From contig NZ_JAPJIV010000014.1 of NCBI RefSeq assembly GCF_026241895.1, positions 62,001 to 126,000 of the forward strand: 64,000 bases of DNA, written 5' to 3'. Below, one piece after another: positions 36,176-43,749 of the stretch. Numbering within the stretch: the first letter of the stretch is position 1; every line of letters starts with the position of its first letter. This DNA is from Pseudomonas sp. RIT-562. Its GTDB lineage: Bacteria > Pseudomonadota > Gammaproteobacteria > Pseudomonadales > Pseudomonadaceae. Under the pieces are notes generated by a model. That model saw nothing but the letters and a program-made list of their open reading frames with translations. It had not been told where the DNA came from and ran no database searches. Both the position numbers and the translations under genes were made by a program.

Positions 36176-36547
36176 ATGTACAACTCGCAACTGCCAACGG
36201 ACGGTAGCACTGCGCCAATGGGAACATCCATTGGCTCCGGCGTTTTCGATCAACGTACCGATCGCCATGGCAACGAACGCATCAGGGTCCTGCTCAAGAG
36301 CTTTGGCCTGCGCACCAGCCTGATCCGCCTGAAGGTCATCGACGCGCTACTGAACGCCGCCGAACATGATCGCACCCTGGGCGTGCGCGGGGTGCACAGC
36401 CAGCTGCTGGACCTGGACATTCCCCTGTCGTTTCTCAGCGTGCGTGAAGTGTTGAAACGCTTGTGCAGCGAAGGGGTGATCACCCTCAACCCGGACAAAA
36501 GCTATAGCCTCAATCCCCAGGCATTCGCCGCACTGCACGGCGAATAA
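36176..36547 (+). CDS. Fur-fold winged-helix DNA-binding protein lacking the metal-binding domain
   Basis: 123-residue protein whose residues about 38-115 follow the Fur N-terminal winged helix (LLKSFGLRTSLIRLKVIDAL; SFLSVREVLKRLCSEGVITL). The C-terminal dimerisation domain and its His/Cys metal ligands are absent: the protein ends after SLNPQAFAALHGE. Such short proteins are often labelled Fe2+/Zn2+ uptake regulators in Pseudomonas, but metal sensing is not supported here. ATG 36176 has AAGGAG seven bases upstream. It diverges from pvdQ across 256 bp containing the PvdS promoter, so a link with iron is possible but inferred. Confidence 0.75.
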   Translation: MYNSQLPTDGSTAPMGTSIGSGVFDQRTDRHGNERIRVLLKSFGLRTSLIRLKVIDALLNAAEHDRTLGVRGVHSQLLDLDIPLSFLSVREVLKRLCSEGVITLNPDKSYSLNPQAFAALHGE

Positions 36548-36566
36548 TCAGCCCGACTTGCGTCGA

Positions 36567-36755
36567 TCAGGGCTTGACCTTGCGACGCATCACGCCGTTG
36601 ATCACCACCACGAGCACCGCGACGCCAATGGCAATGTACTGGAAGGTTTTCTCGCCGATGACGCCGGTGTTCTGCAGGTACGACAGGCCGAACATGATCG
36701 CCAGCACTACCAGCGAGATCAGAATCGAGTATTTCAAGCGTTGCGACTGGGTCAT
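36567..36755 (-). CDS. Small two-helix membrane protein, 62 residues
   Basis: MTQSQRLKYS, then two hydrophobic helices (about residues 10-27 and 39-55) joined by a short loop, and a basic tail (RRKVKP), suggesting both ends in the cytoplasm. The start at 36755 has AGGAA upstream; a longer frame to 36797 lacks a site. Convergent with the Fur-fold gene, 19 bp apart. Function unknown. Confidence 0.68.
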   Translation of the reverse strand: MTQSQRLKYSILISLVVLAIMFGLSYLQNTGVIGEKTFQYIAIGVAVLVVVINGVMRRKVKP

Positions 36756-36995
36756 GGGTAATTCCTGAACGTGAAGATGTGTCCGTCTGCGTTGCAAAAC
36801 GGGACATCATGTTACAGCAGTCCCGCACGCTTAATACCTGACATGTTTGTAATACCCGCCTCAGCCTCCCGTCAGCGTTGATCTACCATGATCCTGCCGC
36901 TGGATTTTGTAGTACTTCGAAACACTCCTTGAATGCCTGGCCGTGGAAAATGGTCAGAATGCATCTTTTCGGCCGCAATTCGAGACGAGATACCC

Positions 36996-37442
36996 ATGCG
37001 AACCTACCTGCGACTGGCTGCCCTGGGCGCCGTGTTGATTTCTTCCCTGACCCAGGCCGCCGACCTTATTCCCATCGAGGTCCATCGCGACGCCAACTGC
37101 GGTTGCTGCAAAAAATGGATCAGCCACCTGGAAGCCAACGGCTTCAAGGTCCAGGACCACGTTGAAGCCGACATGAGCTCGTTCAAACAAAAACACGGCG
37201 TGCCGCCCCGGCTCGCGTCGTGCCACACCGGATTGATCAATGGCAAATTCGTCGAGGGCCACGTGCCCGCCGATCAGGTCCTGGCTTTAAGCAAGCGTAG
37301 TGACCTGCTGGGCGTTGCCGCCCCCGGCATGCCGATGGGCTCGCCCGGGATGGAAATGGACGGCATGAGCGACGCCTACCAGGTGATCGGCCTGACCAAA
37401 GCGGGTGCCGACGTGGTGGTGGCGGACTATCCGGCCAAGTGA
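36996..37442 (+). CDS. DUF411 periplasmic metal-binding protein
   Basis: 148-residue exported protein: signal peptide to about residue 22 (SLTQAA), then a DUF411 domain with the metal motif NCGCCKKWISHL, the conserved ASCHTGLING and VEGHVPADQV. A Met-rich tail stretch (GMPMGSPGMEMDGM) suggests copper. DUF411 proteins are associated with copper or silver tolerance loci. ATG 36996 gives the only sensible signal peptide. Its stop overlaps the GTG of the next gene by four bases (GTGA), so translation is coupled. Confidence 0.83.
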   Translation: MRTYLRLAALGAVLISSLTQAADLIPIEVHRDANCGCCKKWISHLEANGFKVQDHVEADMSSFKQKHGVPPRLASCHTGLINGKFVEGHVPADQVLALSKRSDLLGVAAPGMPMGSPGMEMDGMSDAYQVIGLTKAGADVVVADYPAK

Positions 37443-37876
37443 TCGCTGGCGCCTATCTGGGGTTGTTCCTCGCCGCATTTGGCGCCGCCACCTTGCTGCC
37501 CCTGCAGTCGGAGGCGCTGCTGGTGGGTTTGCTGCTCAGTGGCAAGTATGGGTTATGGGCGCTGCTGGCCGTGGCAACCCTGGGCAATGTCCTGGGGTCA
37601 TTGGTCAACTGGTGGCTGGGGCGCGGCATTGAGCGATTTCATCGGCGACGCTGGTTTCCGGTCAGCCCCAGGCATTTGGAAAAAGCCCGGGCGCACTACC
37701 AGCGCTATGGCCATTGGTCACTGTTGCTGAGCTGGCTGCCGATTATCGGCGACCCGCTGACCCTGGTGGCCGGCGTGATGCGCGAACCCCTGGGGCGCTT
37801 CCTGCTGATTGTCACTCTCGCCAAAGGTGCCCGTTACGCAGTGCTGGCCCTGGTGACGCTGGGCTGGGTCGGTTGA
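37439..37876 (+). CDS. yqaA: YqaA/DedA-family membrane protein
   Basis: 145-residue inner-membrane protein of the SNARE-associated/DedA family, YqaA branch. It has three or four hydrophobic segments (YLGLFLAAFGAATLLPLQSE; YGLWALLAVATLGNVLGSLV; C-terminal LVTLGWVG) and the re-entrant loop features LPLQSEALL and GNVLGSLVNWWLGRG. DedA proteins support lipid flipping, envelope homeostasis and resistance to cationic compounds. The GTG start overlaps the DUF411 stop. The pairing with a metal-binding periplasmic protein hints at an envelope-stress or metal unit, which is inferred. Confidence 0.85.
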   Translation: MIAGAYLGLFLAAFGAATLLPLQSEALLVGLLLSGKYGLWALLAVATLGNVLGSLVNWWLGRGIERFHRRRWFPVSPRHLEKARAHYQRYGHWSLLLSWLPIIGDPLTLVAGVMREPLGRFLLIVTLAKGARYAVLALVTLGWVG

Positions 37877-37958
37877 ACCATCGGCCTTGTGCAGTGCCTG
37901 TTTAATGTTGCCCTAATGAGGCCGTTCCAGGATCGGTCGCCTACCAAGGAGTTCATAC

Positions 37959-38984
37959 ATGCCTCTCGCCTTTTCCCGCTGGCTGCCTGGTCTGCTGCTA
38001 AGCGCTGCGTTGCCCGCCGTTGCCTACGCCGACGGACCGGAATACGGCCCGCAGTTGCAGGGCTTCGAGTACCCCTACACGGTCAAGCATTTCGCCTTTG
38101 AATCCCAGGGTGAATCCCTGCAGATGGGTTACATGGACGTCGCCGCCGAAGGCAAGGCCAACGGCCGCAGCGTGGTGCTGATGCACGGCAAGAACTTCTG
38201 CGGCGCGACCTGGGACTCCTCGATCAAGGCACTGAGCAAAGCCGGTTACCGGGTAATTGCCCCGGACCAGATCGGCTTCTGCACCTCCAGTAAACCGCAG
38301 CACTACCAGTACAGCTTCCAGCAGCTGGCCAACAATACCCAGCAACTGCTCAAGGCCCTGGGCATCCAGAAAGCCACGCTGCTGGGGCATTCCACCGGCG
38401 GCATGCTCGCCACCCGTTATGCGCTGCAATACCCCGAGCAGGTTGAGCAACTGGCCATGGTCAACCCCATTGGCCTGGAGGACTGGAAAGCCCTGGGCGT
38501 GCCTTATCGCAGCGTTGACCAGTGGTATGAGCGGGAACTGAAAGTGACCGCGCAAGGCATCCGCGACTATGAACGCAGTACTTACTATGACGGGCGTTGG
38601 AAGCCTGAATACGACCGTTGGGTCGACATGTATGCCGGCCTTGCCAAGGGCCCGGGCAAGACCCAGGTCGCGTGGAACTCGGCGCTGATCTACGACATGA
38701 TCTTCACCCAGCCGGTGTATTACGAGTTCAAGGACCTTAAGGTGCCCACGCTGTTGCTGATCGGCACCTCCGACACTACGGCCATCGGCAAGGACATCGC
38801 CCCGCCCGAGGTCAAGGCGAAAATAGGCAATTACCAGGTGCTGGGCAAACAAGTGGCGAAACTGATTCCGCAGTCGACCCTGGTAGAGTTTCCCGGCATG
38901 GGCCACGCACCACAAATGGAAGAACCAGAAAAATTTCACCAGGCCCTGCTCGCCTGGTTGAGCAAGACCAACCCTGTCCCTTGA
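37959..38984 (+). CDS. Exported alpha/beta hydrolase
   Basis: 341-residue alpha/beta-hydrolase with a signal peptide (LLLSAALPAVAYA, about residue 25), so probably periplasmic. Oxyanion region VVLMHGKNFCGATW, nucleophile elbow GHSTGGM (Ser ~146), acid in IGTSDTTAIGKD, and His in GMGHAPQMEEPE near the end. The cap is short. Substrate unknown: esters or lactones are possible. AAGGAG precedes the ATG. The hydroxyacid dehydrogenase gene follows 13 bp later on the same strand, so a joint catabolic role (hydrolysis, then reduction or oxidation of a hydroxyacid) is plausible. Confidence 0.86.
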   Translation: MPLAFSRWLPGLLLSAALPAVAYADGPEYGPQLQGFEYPYTVKHFAFESQGESLQMGYMDVAAEGKANGRSVVLMHGKNFCGATWDSSIKALSKAGYRVIAPDQIGFCTSSKPQHYQYSFQQLANNTQQLLKALGIQKATLLGHSTGGMLATRYALQYPEQVEQLAMVNPIGLEDWKALGVPYRSVDQWYERELKVTAQGIRDYERSTYYDGRWKPEYDRWVDMYAGLAKGPGKTQVAWNSALIYDMIFTQPVYYEFKDLKVPTLLLIGTSDTTAIGKDIAPPEVKAKIGNYQVLGKQVAKLIPQSTLVEFPGMGHAPQMEEPEKFHQALLAWLSKTNPVP

Positions 38985-38997
38985 TGAGGTAAGGCCA

Positions 38998-39951
38998 ATG
39001 GCTGTGCAGATTGCGGTGCTCGATGACTGGCAGGACGTGGCGCGCCAGGTGGTGGACTGGACAGTCCTGGACGCCATTGGCCAGGTGAGTTTCCTGCACG
39101 ATTTCCCGGCCGATAACGCCAGCATCGCCGAGCGTCTGCAGGCGTTCCAGCTCATCTGCGTGATGCGTGAACGCACCCGTTTCGACGAAGACCTGCTGCG
39201 CCGCCTGCCCAACCTGAAGCTGCTGGTGACCGGGGGCATGCGCAATGCCGCCCTGGACCTGAAGGCTGCGGCTGCCCTGGGTATCCAGGTCAGCGGCAGT
39301 GACAGCTACAAACACGCCGCGCCGGAGTTGACCTGGGCGCTGATCATGGCTGCCACGCGCAACCTGCTCGCCGAAGCCAACGCCCTGCGGGCCGGGCAGT
39401 GGCAACAAGGGCTGGGGGGCGACCTGCACGGCAAAACCCTGGGGATTCTCGGACTTGGCAGCATCGGGCAGAAGGTCGCTCAATTCGGCCAGGCATTCGG
39501 CATGCGGGTAATTGCCTGGAGTGAAAACCTCACCCCGGAGCGCGCGGCAGCAGTCGCAGTGACTCATGTCAGCAAACAGCAACTGTTCGAACAGGCCGAC
39601 GTGCTGTCGGTGCACCTGGTGCTCAGCGATCGCAGCCACGGGCTGGTAGACGCCCAGGCACTGAGCTGGATGAAGCCGCACGCGCTGCTGGTGAACACTG
39701 CACGCGGGCCGATCGTGGATGAGTCAGCGCTGATCAAGGCGTTGCAAAAACGCCAACTGGGCGGCGCAGCGCTGGACGTCTTCGAACAGGAACCCTTGCC
39801 GGCCCACCATCCGTTCAGGACCCTCGACAACGTGCTGGCCACGCCCCATGTCGGGTACGTCAGCCAGCAGAACTATCAGCTGTTCTTTTCGCAGATGATC
39901 GAAGACATCCAGGCCTGGTCGGCGGGAGCGCCGATCCGCTTGCTGACTTGA
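38998..39951 (+). CDS. D-isomer-specific 2-hydroxyacid dehydrogenase
   Basis: 317-residue NAD(P)-dependent enzyme of the D-2-hydroxyacid dehydrogenase family, cytoplasmic. The Rossmann motif LGILGLGSIGQKVA lies about residue 145-158. Catalytic residues are Arg in NTARGPIVDE, Glu in DVFEQEPLP and His in ATPHVGYVS. The N-terminal half fits the family. The substrate could be glyoxylate/hydroxypyruvate or another 2-keto acid. It follows the alpha/beta hydrolase after 13 bp, so probably one operon. Confidence 0.87.
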   Translation: MAVQIAVLDDWQDVARQVVDWTVLDAIGQVSFLHDFPADNASIAERLQAFQLICVMRERTRFDEDLLRRLPNLKLLVTGGMRNAALDLKAAAALGIQVSGSDSYKHAAPELTWALIMAATRNLLAEANALRAGQWQQGLGGDLHGKTLGILGLGSIGQKVAQFGQAFGMRVIAWSENLTPERAAAVAVTHVSKQQLFEQADVLSVHLVLSDRSHGLVDAQALSWMKPHALLVNTARGPIVDESALIKALQKRQLGGAALDVFEQEPLPAHHPFRTLDNVLATPHVGYVSQQNYQLFFSQMIEDIQAWSAGAPIRLLT

Positions 39952-40043
39952 TCGGCACTCCCGGCTCACAGGGCGCCTCGCAAAGAAATGAACGATTGGC
40001 CGCCCGGCGATGTTCTAAAGCTATCTCCCCTGAGGATTAGCCC

Positions 40044-40247
40044 ATGAAAACTCGAATCGCCTGGTGCTCTCCACTGCTGCTGGCCGTCGCGTTCTCCAGC
40101 TCCCTTGCCTTCGCCACCAATGATGAAGCAGCAGAGCCGGTCAAGCCCAATTGCCCTAAGGGCCAGGTCTGGGACAGCAAGCAGCAGAAATGCCTGATGC
40201 AGGACAGCAACCTGCAGCCGGATGCCGAGAGCGCCACTCACGGCTGA
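40044..40247 (+). CDS. Small secreted protein with a Cys pair, 67 residues
   Basis: Signal peptide MKTRIAWCSPLLLAVAFSSS cut after AFA (residue ~24). The mature ~43 residues contain NCPKGQVWDSKQQKCLM, a C-x11-C pattern that would form one disulfide, as in chitin-binding-like minimal loops. TGAGGA precedes the ATG by seven bases. The function is unknown. It ends 29 bp from the convergent sensor kinase. Confidence 0.65.
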   Translation: MKTRIAWCSPLLLAVAFSSSLAFATNDEAAEPVKPNCPKGQVWDSKQQKCLMQDSNLQPDAESATHG

Positions 40248-40275
40248 AGTTGCCAGCAGTTAATGAATCGTTAGC

Positions 40276-41577
40276 TCATGCTGGATTCGCCAACCACAAC
40301 CGGAACCTCGCACCGCCCAGAGGCGAAGCTTCCACTGTCAACGTCCCGCCCTGGGCCTCGAGGGCGCGACGACTGATGGCCAGGCCCAGGCCGAAGCCTC
40401 CGGTCGCACGGTCGCGACTGCGATCCAGGCGGTAGAACGGCTCGAAAATCCGCTCACGTTCGTCATCAGGAATACCGATTCCGTCGTCGTCCACCCAGAT
40501 TTCACAACCATGGGCCAGCACCTGCACGCTGACCTGGATGCGTTTCTCGCAGTAGCGCATGGCGTTGCGCAGCAGGTTCTGCAGTGCTCGTGCAGTCAGG
40601 CGCGGGTCGAGACTGAAGCGTTCGAGTTGGCCATGCAGCCACACGTCGATCACGATGTCCGGCGATTCCAGTTCTTCATCGACACTGCCCAGCACGCTGT
40701 CGATGAATTCATCCAGCGCGACCTCGACTTGCTCTGGCAGGCGCGCCGGATTTTGCAGGCGGCTGTAGGACAACAACTCCAGCACCAGCTCATCCAGCTC
40801 GCGAATGTGCGCGACCAGCCCCTGCAGGCGTTCGCGACTGGCTGCCGGCAAGTCATCGGAGAGCGCCAGCGCCAGGCCAAAATCCAGGCGCGTCAAAGGT
40901 GTACGCAATTCATGGGACACCGCGTTGAGCAGGTCCCGTTGCTGGTTGAGCAGGCTTTCGATATCACTGGCCATGGTGTCGAACACGTTCGCCAGGCTGC
41001 CGATATTCGAGCGCGGCGAAATTTGCGTGCGCTCGCTCAACTGACCCTTGCCAAAGCGCTCGGCGGTGCCCTTGAGCCGTTCCAGATCGCGCCAGTGCGC
41101 GCGTAACCACAGCAACAGACAGGCGAGCATGGTCGCGCCGATCAGCAGGTTGATACTCCAATACAACAGGTTGACGTCCAACGGGTCCGGCGGCACAACC
41201 ATCTGCACCACCGTATGCTCGTTCAGGGGCGCCACCGCGAGGGTGCGCCAGCCCCAGTCGCCGATGCGCACGACCTTTTCGCCACGCTGCAGGCGCTGCC
41301 GTTCCGCCGGGGAAAAATCGCTATCGTCGATGGGCGCCAGCACGATATGCAGCGGGTCGAATTCCTTGTCCATTTGCTCGGCGAGACTAGGCCACTGTTC
41401 CTGCGGCACGCCATGGAACTGCTTGACGATCAGGCTTTGCAGGCCGCGGGAATAGTCGAGGTTGTAGCTGACAAAACGTTCGTGAAACAGCTTGATCACC
41501 AGGTCCGGCACCAGGTAAATCGCCGCGCTGTAGGAAACGATCGTGACCAGGTACAGGCGGAACAGGATTCTGAACAT
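40276..41577 (-). CDS. Sensor histidine kinase, RstB-like
   Basis: 433-residue inner-membrane kinase. Two membrane segments (about 7-25 and 138-158) enclose a ~110-residue periplasmic sensor. HAMP (AERFGKGQLSERTQI), the phospho-acceptor helix AVSHELRTPLTRLDFGLALA, and ATP-binding N, G1, F and G2 boxes (LLRNAMRY, VDDDGIGIP, IFEPFYRLD, GFGLGLAI) are all present. Architecture and HAMP region resemble E. coli RstB. The signal is not known. It is transcribed with its response regulator, which ends four bases before its ATG. Confidence 0.88.
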   Translation of the reverse strand: MFRILFRLYLVTIVSYSAAIYLVPDLVIKLFHERFVSYNLDYSRGLQSLIVKQFHGVPQEQWPSLAEQMDKEFDPLHIVLAPIDDSDFSPAERQRLQRGEKVVRIGDWGWRTLAVAPLNEHTVVQMVVPPDPLDVNLLYWSINLLIGATMLACLLLWLRAHWRDLERLKGTAERFGKGQLSERTQISPRSNIGSLANVFDTMASDIESLLNQQRDLLNAVSHELRTPLTRLDFGLALALSDDLPAASRERLQGLVAHIRELDELVLELLSYSRLQNPARLPEQVEVALDEFIDSVLGSVDEELESPDIVIDVWLHGQLERFSLDPRLTARALQNLLRNAMRYCEKRIQVSVQVLAHGCEIWVDDDGIGIPDDERERIFEPFYRLDRSRDRATGGFGLGLAISRRALEAQGGTLTVEASPLGGARFRLWLANPA

Positions 41578-41581
41578 GGCC

Positions 41582-42283
41582 TCAGCATTCCCACTCGGAT
41601 CGGCTGAACAGGTAACCCTTGCCCCACACCGTCTTGATCTTGCGTGCCTCGGCGGCGGTGTCGTCGAACTTGCGCCGCAGCTTGGAAATCGCCACGTCCA
41701 CCGAACGGTCGGTGCCGTTGAATTCTATGCCGCGCAGACGTTGCAGGATCTGGTCCCGGCTCAACACTTCGCCAGCATGCCGGGCCAGCACCACCAGCAG
41801 GTTGTACTCGCCGCTGGACAGCTCCACCAGTTGCCCACGCCAGGTGACGGTGCGCTCGGACAAGTCGATGCACAGGTTGCCCATGAGGATTCGGTCGTTG
41901 GCTGTCTGCGGCTCGCCGAGGCTGCTGCGGCGCAACAAAGTGCGTACCCGGGCCAGCAGCACTCGGGGTTCGCAGGGCTTGGTGACGTAATCGTCGGCGC
42001 CCATTTCCAGGCCCAACACCTGATCGTGGCTGTCGTCGCGGGCGGTGAGCATCAGGATCGGCAAGGTCGCCGAGTCTGCGCGCAACAGGCGGCAGACTTG
42101 CAGGCCATCCAGCCCAGGCAGCATCAAGTCGAGAATGACCAGGTCGGGAGGATTGAGCCGCGCACGCTCGCGCACATGATCGCCGCGACCGATCACGCTG
42201 ACGGAATAACCGTTGCGTTCCAAGTAGCTGGCGATCAGCTCGGCGAGTGCGGTGTCGTCTTCGACCAGAAGGATGTTGGGCAT
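41582..42283 (-). CDS. OmpR-family response regulator, RstA-like
   Basis: 233-residue regulator: receiver domain with the acidic pair (VEDD), phospho-acceptor Asp (LVILDLMLPGLDG, Asp ~52), Thr (LMLTARD) and Lys (DYVTKPCEP), then a winged-helix DNA-binding domain (LSSGEYNLLVVLARHAGEVL; RSVDVAISKLRRKF). It is the partner of the RstB-like kinase directly downstream. Its own promoter lies in the 293-bp divergent region shared with the RND pump genes, so control of the pump by this pair is possible but inferred. Confidence 0.88.
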   Translation of the reverse strand: MPNILLVEDDTALAELIASYLERNGYSVSVIGRGDHVRERARLNPPDLVILDLMLPGLDGLQVCRLLRADSATLPILMLTARDDSHDQVLGLEMGADDYVTKPCEPRVLLARVRTLLRRSSLGEPQTANDRILMGNLCIDLSERTVTWRGQLVELSSGEYNLLVVLARHAGEVLSRDQILQRLRGIEFNGTDRSVDVAISKLRRKFDDTAAEARKIKTVWGKGYLFSRSEWEC

Positions 42284-42320
42284 GGGGGTGTTTCCAGAAA
42301 GTGCTGTGGGTCCGTGAAAC

Positions 42321-42419
42321 CGCCATCGCGAGCAGGCTCACTCCTACAGTGGATCTGTGGTGTACACAGGACTTGTGTCCACCGAGAACCCTGTAGCAGT
42401 GAGCCTGCTCGCGATAGCG
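42321..42419. repeat. REP doublet in the regulator/RND divergent region
   Basis: Arms 42321-42348 (CCATCGCGAGCAGGCTCACT type) and 42392-42419, nearly perfectly complementary, with a 43-base loop. It lies between divergent start sites, an uncommon place for REPs, which usually lie at 3' ends. Confidence 0.8.
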
Positions 42420-42576
42420 ATCCAACCGACACCAGGGAATCAAGGCATGCAGGATATACGCCCTCATCCACCCCTGAGTAAAACCCTTACACAATTTCAC
42501 ACTGCAAGTACAAAGCTTCACCGCTACCCTCGCCGCCTCCCCGTAGGATGCCGGGGGGTCACTATTGGGGTATTAC

Positions 42577-43734
42577 ATGTCGAAAAATCCGCTGTCCAGA
42601 CTCAGTCTGATTGCACTCGCGCTGACGCTGGGCGCATGTGACAAGTCGTCGATTGCCGAAGAAGCGGCACCGCTGGCCACTGTGCGCATCGAGACTATCG
42701 AGGCGCGGCCACTGTCGATTACCAGCGAGCTGAGCGGGCGGATTGCCGCGCCGCGCATGGCTGAGGTCCGCGCCCGGGTGCCTGGCGTAGTGCTGCAGCG
42801 CACCTTCCGCGAAGGCAGCGACGTCAAGCAAGGCGACGTGCTGTTTCGCATTGACCCGGCCCCGTTCAAGGCCGACCTGGACAGCGCCGAGGCCGCACTG
42901 CGCAAGGCCGAGGCCAACGCGTTCCAAGCGCGCCTGCAGGAACAGCGCTACGCCCAGTTGGTGGAAGGCAACGCGATCAGCGGCCAGGATTATGACAATG
43001 CCCGGGCTGCCGTGCGGCAAACCGCTGCCGACGTCGCCGCGAACAAAGCCGCAGTCGAACGCGCCAGGCTCAACCTGGGGTATGCCACCGTTACCGCGCC
43101 GATTTCCGGGCGCATTGGTCGGGCCCTGGTGACCGAAGGCGCCTTGGTCGGGCAGAACGAAACCACGCCGCTGGCGCTGATCCAGCAGCTGAACCCGATC
43201 CACGCCGACCTGACTCAATCGACCCGAGAACTCAACGACCTGCGCCGCGCGTTCCGCTCCGGCCAGTTGCAGCGGGTGGGTCAGGGCCAGGCCAAGGCCA
43301 CGCTGATCCAGGACGACGGCAGCCTCTACCCGCTGCCCGGCAAGCTGCTGTTCACCGACATCACGGTCGACCCCGGCACTGGGCAGATCACTCTGCGCAG
43401 CGAATTCCCCAACCCGGACCTCGATCTGCTGCCCGGCAGCTTTGTGCGGGTGCGCGTAGAACAGGCGATCGACCAACAGGGCATCAGCGTGCCGCAACGG
43501 GCCATCCAGCGTGACAGCGCAGGGGTTGCCCAGGTGTTGCTGCTCGATGCCGAGCAGCGCGTCGGCCAGCAGCCGGTCGACCTGGGCGCGGTGCAGAACG
43601 ATCGCTGGATCGTCACCGGCGGCCTGAAACCGGGCGACCGCATCGTCATCGAAGGCCTGCAGCACGCCCGTCCCGGCGAGAAAGTGCAGATCGACGACAC
43701 CCCTCTTCCACTTGCCCAGGTATCTGGCCAGTAA
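42577..43734 (+). CDS. RND efflux periplasmic adaptor, MexC-like
   Basis: 385-residue lipoprotein membrane-fusion protein: lipobox LGAC (Cys ~ residue 21), beta-barrel and lipoyl halves around a coiled hairpin (LDSAEAALRKAEANAFQARL; AAVERARLNLGYATVTAPIS), and the C-terminal membrane-proximal domain. The block TAPISGRIGRALVTEGALVG is that of MexC/AcrA-type adaptors and closest to MexC. It links the inner-membrane pump to an outer-membrane channel. ATG 42577 is chosen because an upstream ATG at 42565 adds only MGYY. The pump gene follows after 15 bp. Confidence 0.87.
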   Translation: MSKNPLSRLSLIALALTLGACDKSSIAEEAAPLATVRIETIEARPLSITSELSGRIAAPRMAEVRARVPGVVLQRTFREGSDVKQGDVLFRIDPAPFKADLDSAEAALRKAEANAFQARLQEQRYAQLVEGNAISGQDYDNARAAVRQTAADVAANKAAVERARLNLGYATVTAPISGRIGRALVTEGALVGQNETTPLALIQQLNPIHADLTQSTRELNDLRRAFRSGQLQRVGQGQAKATLIQDDGSLYPLPGKLLFTDITVDPGTGQITLRSEFPNPDLDLLPGSFVRVRVEQAIDQQGISVPQRAIQRDSAGVAQVLLLDAEQRVGQQPVDLGAVQNDRWIVTGGLKPGDRIVIEGLQHARPGEKVQIDDTPLPLAQVSGQ

Positions 43735-43749
43735 GCAGGACGCTTTTTT

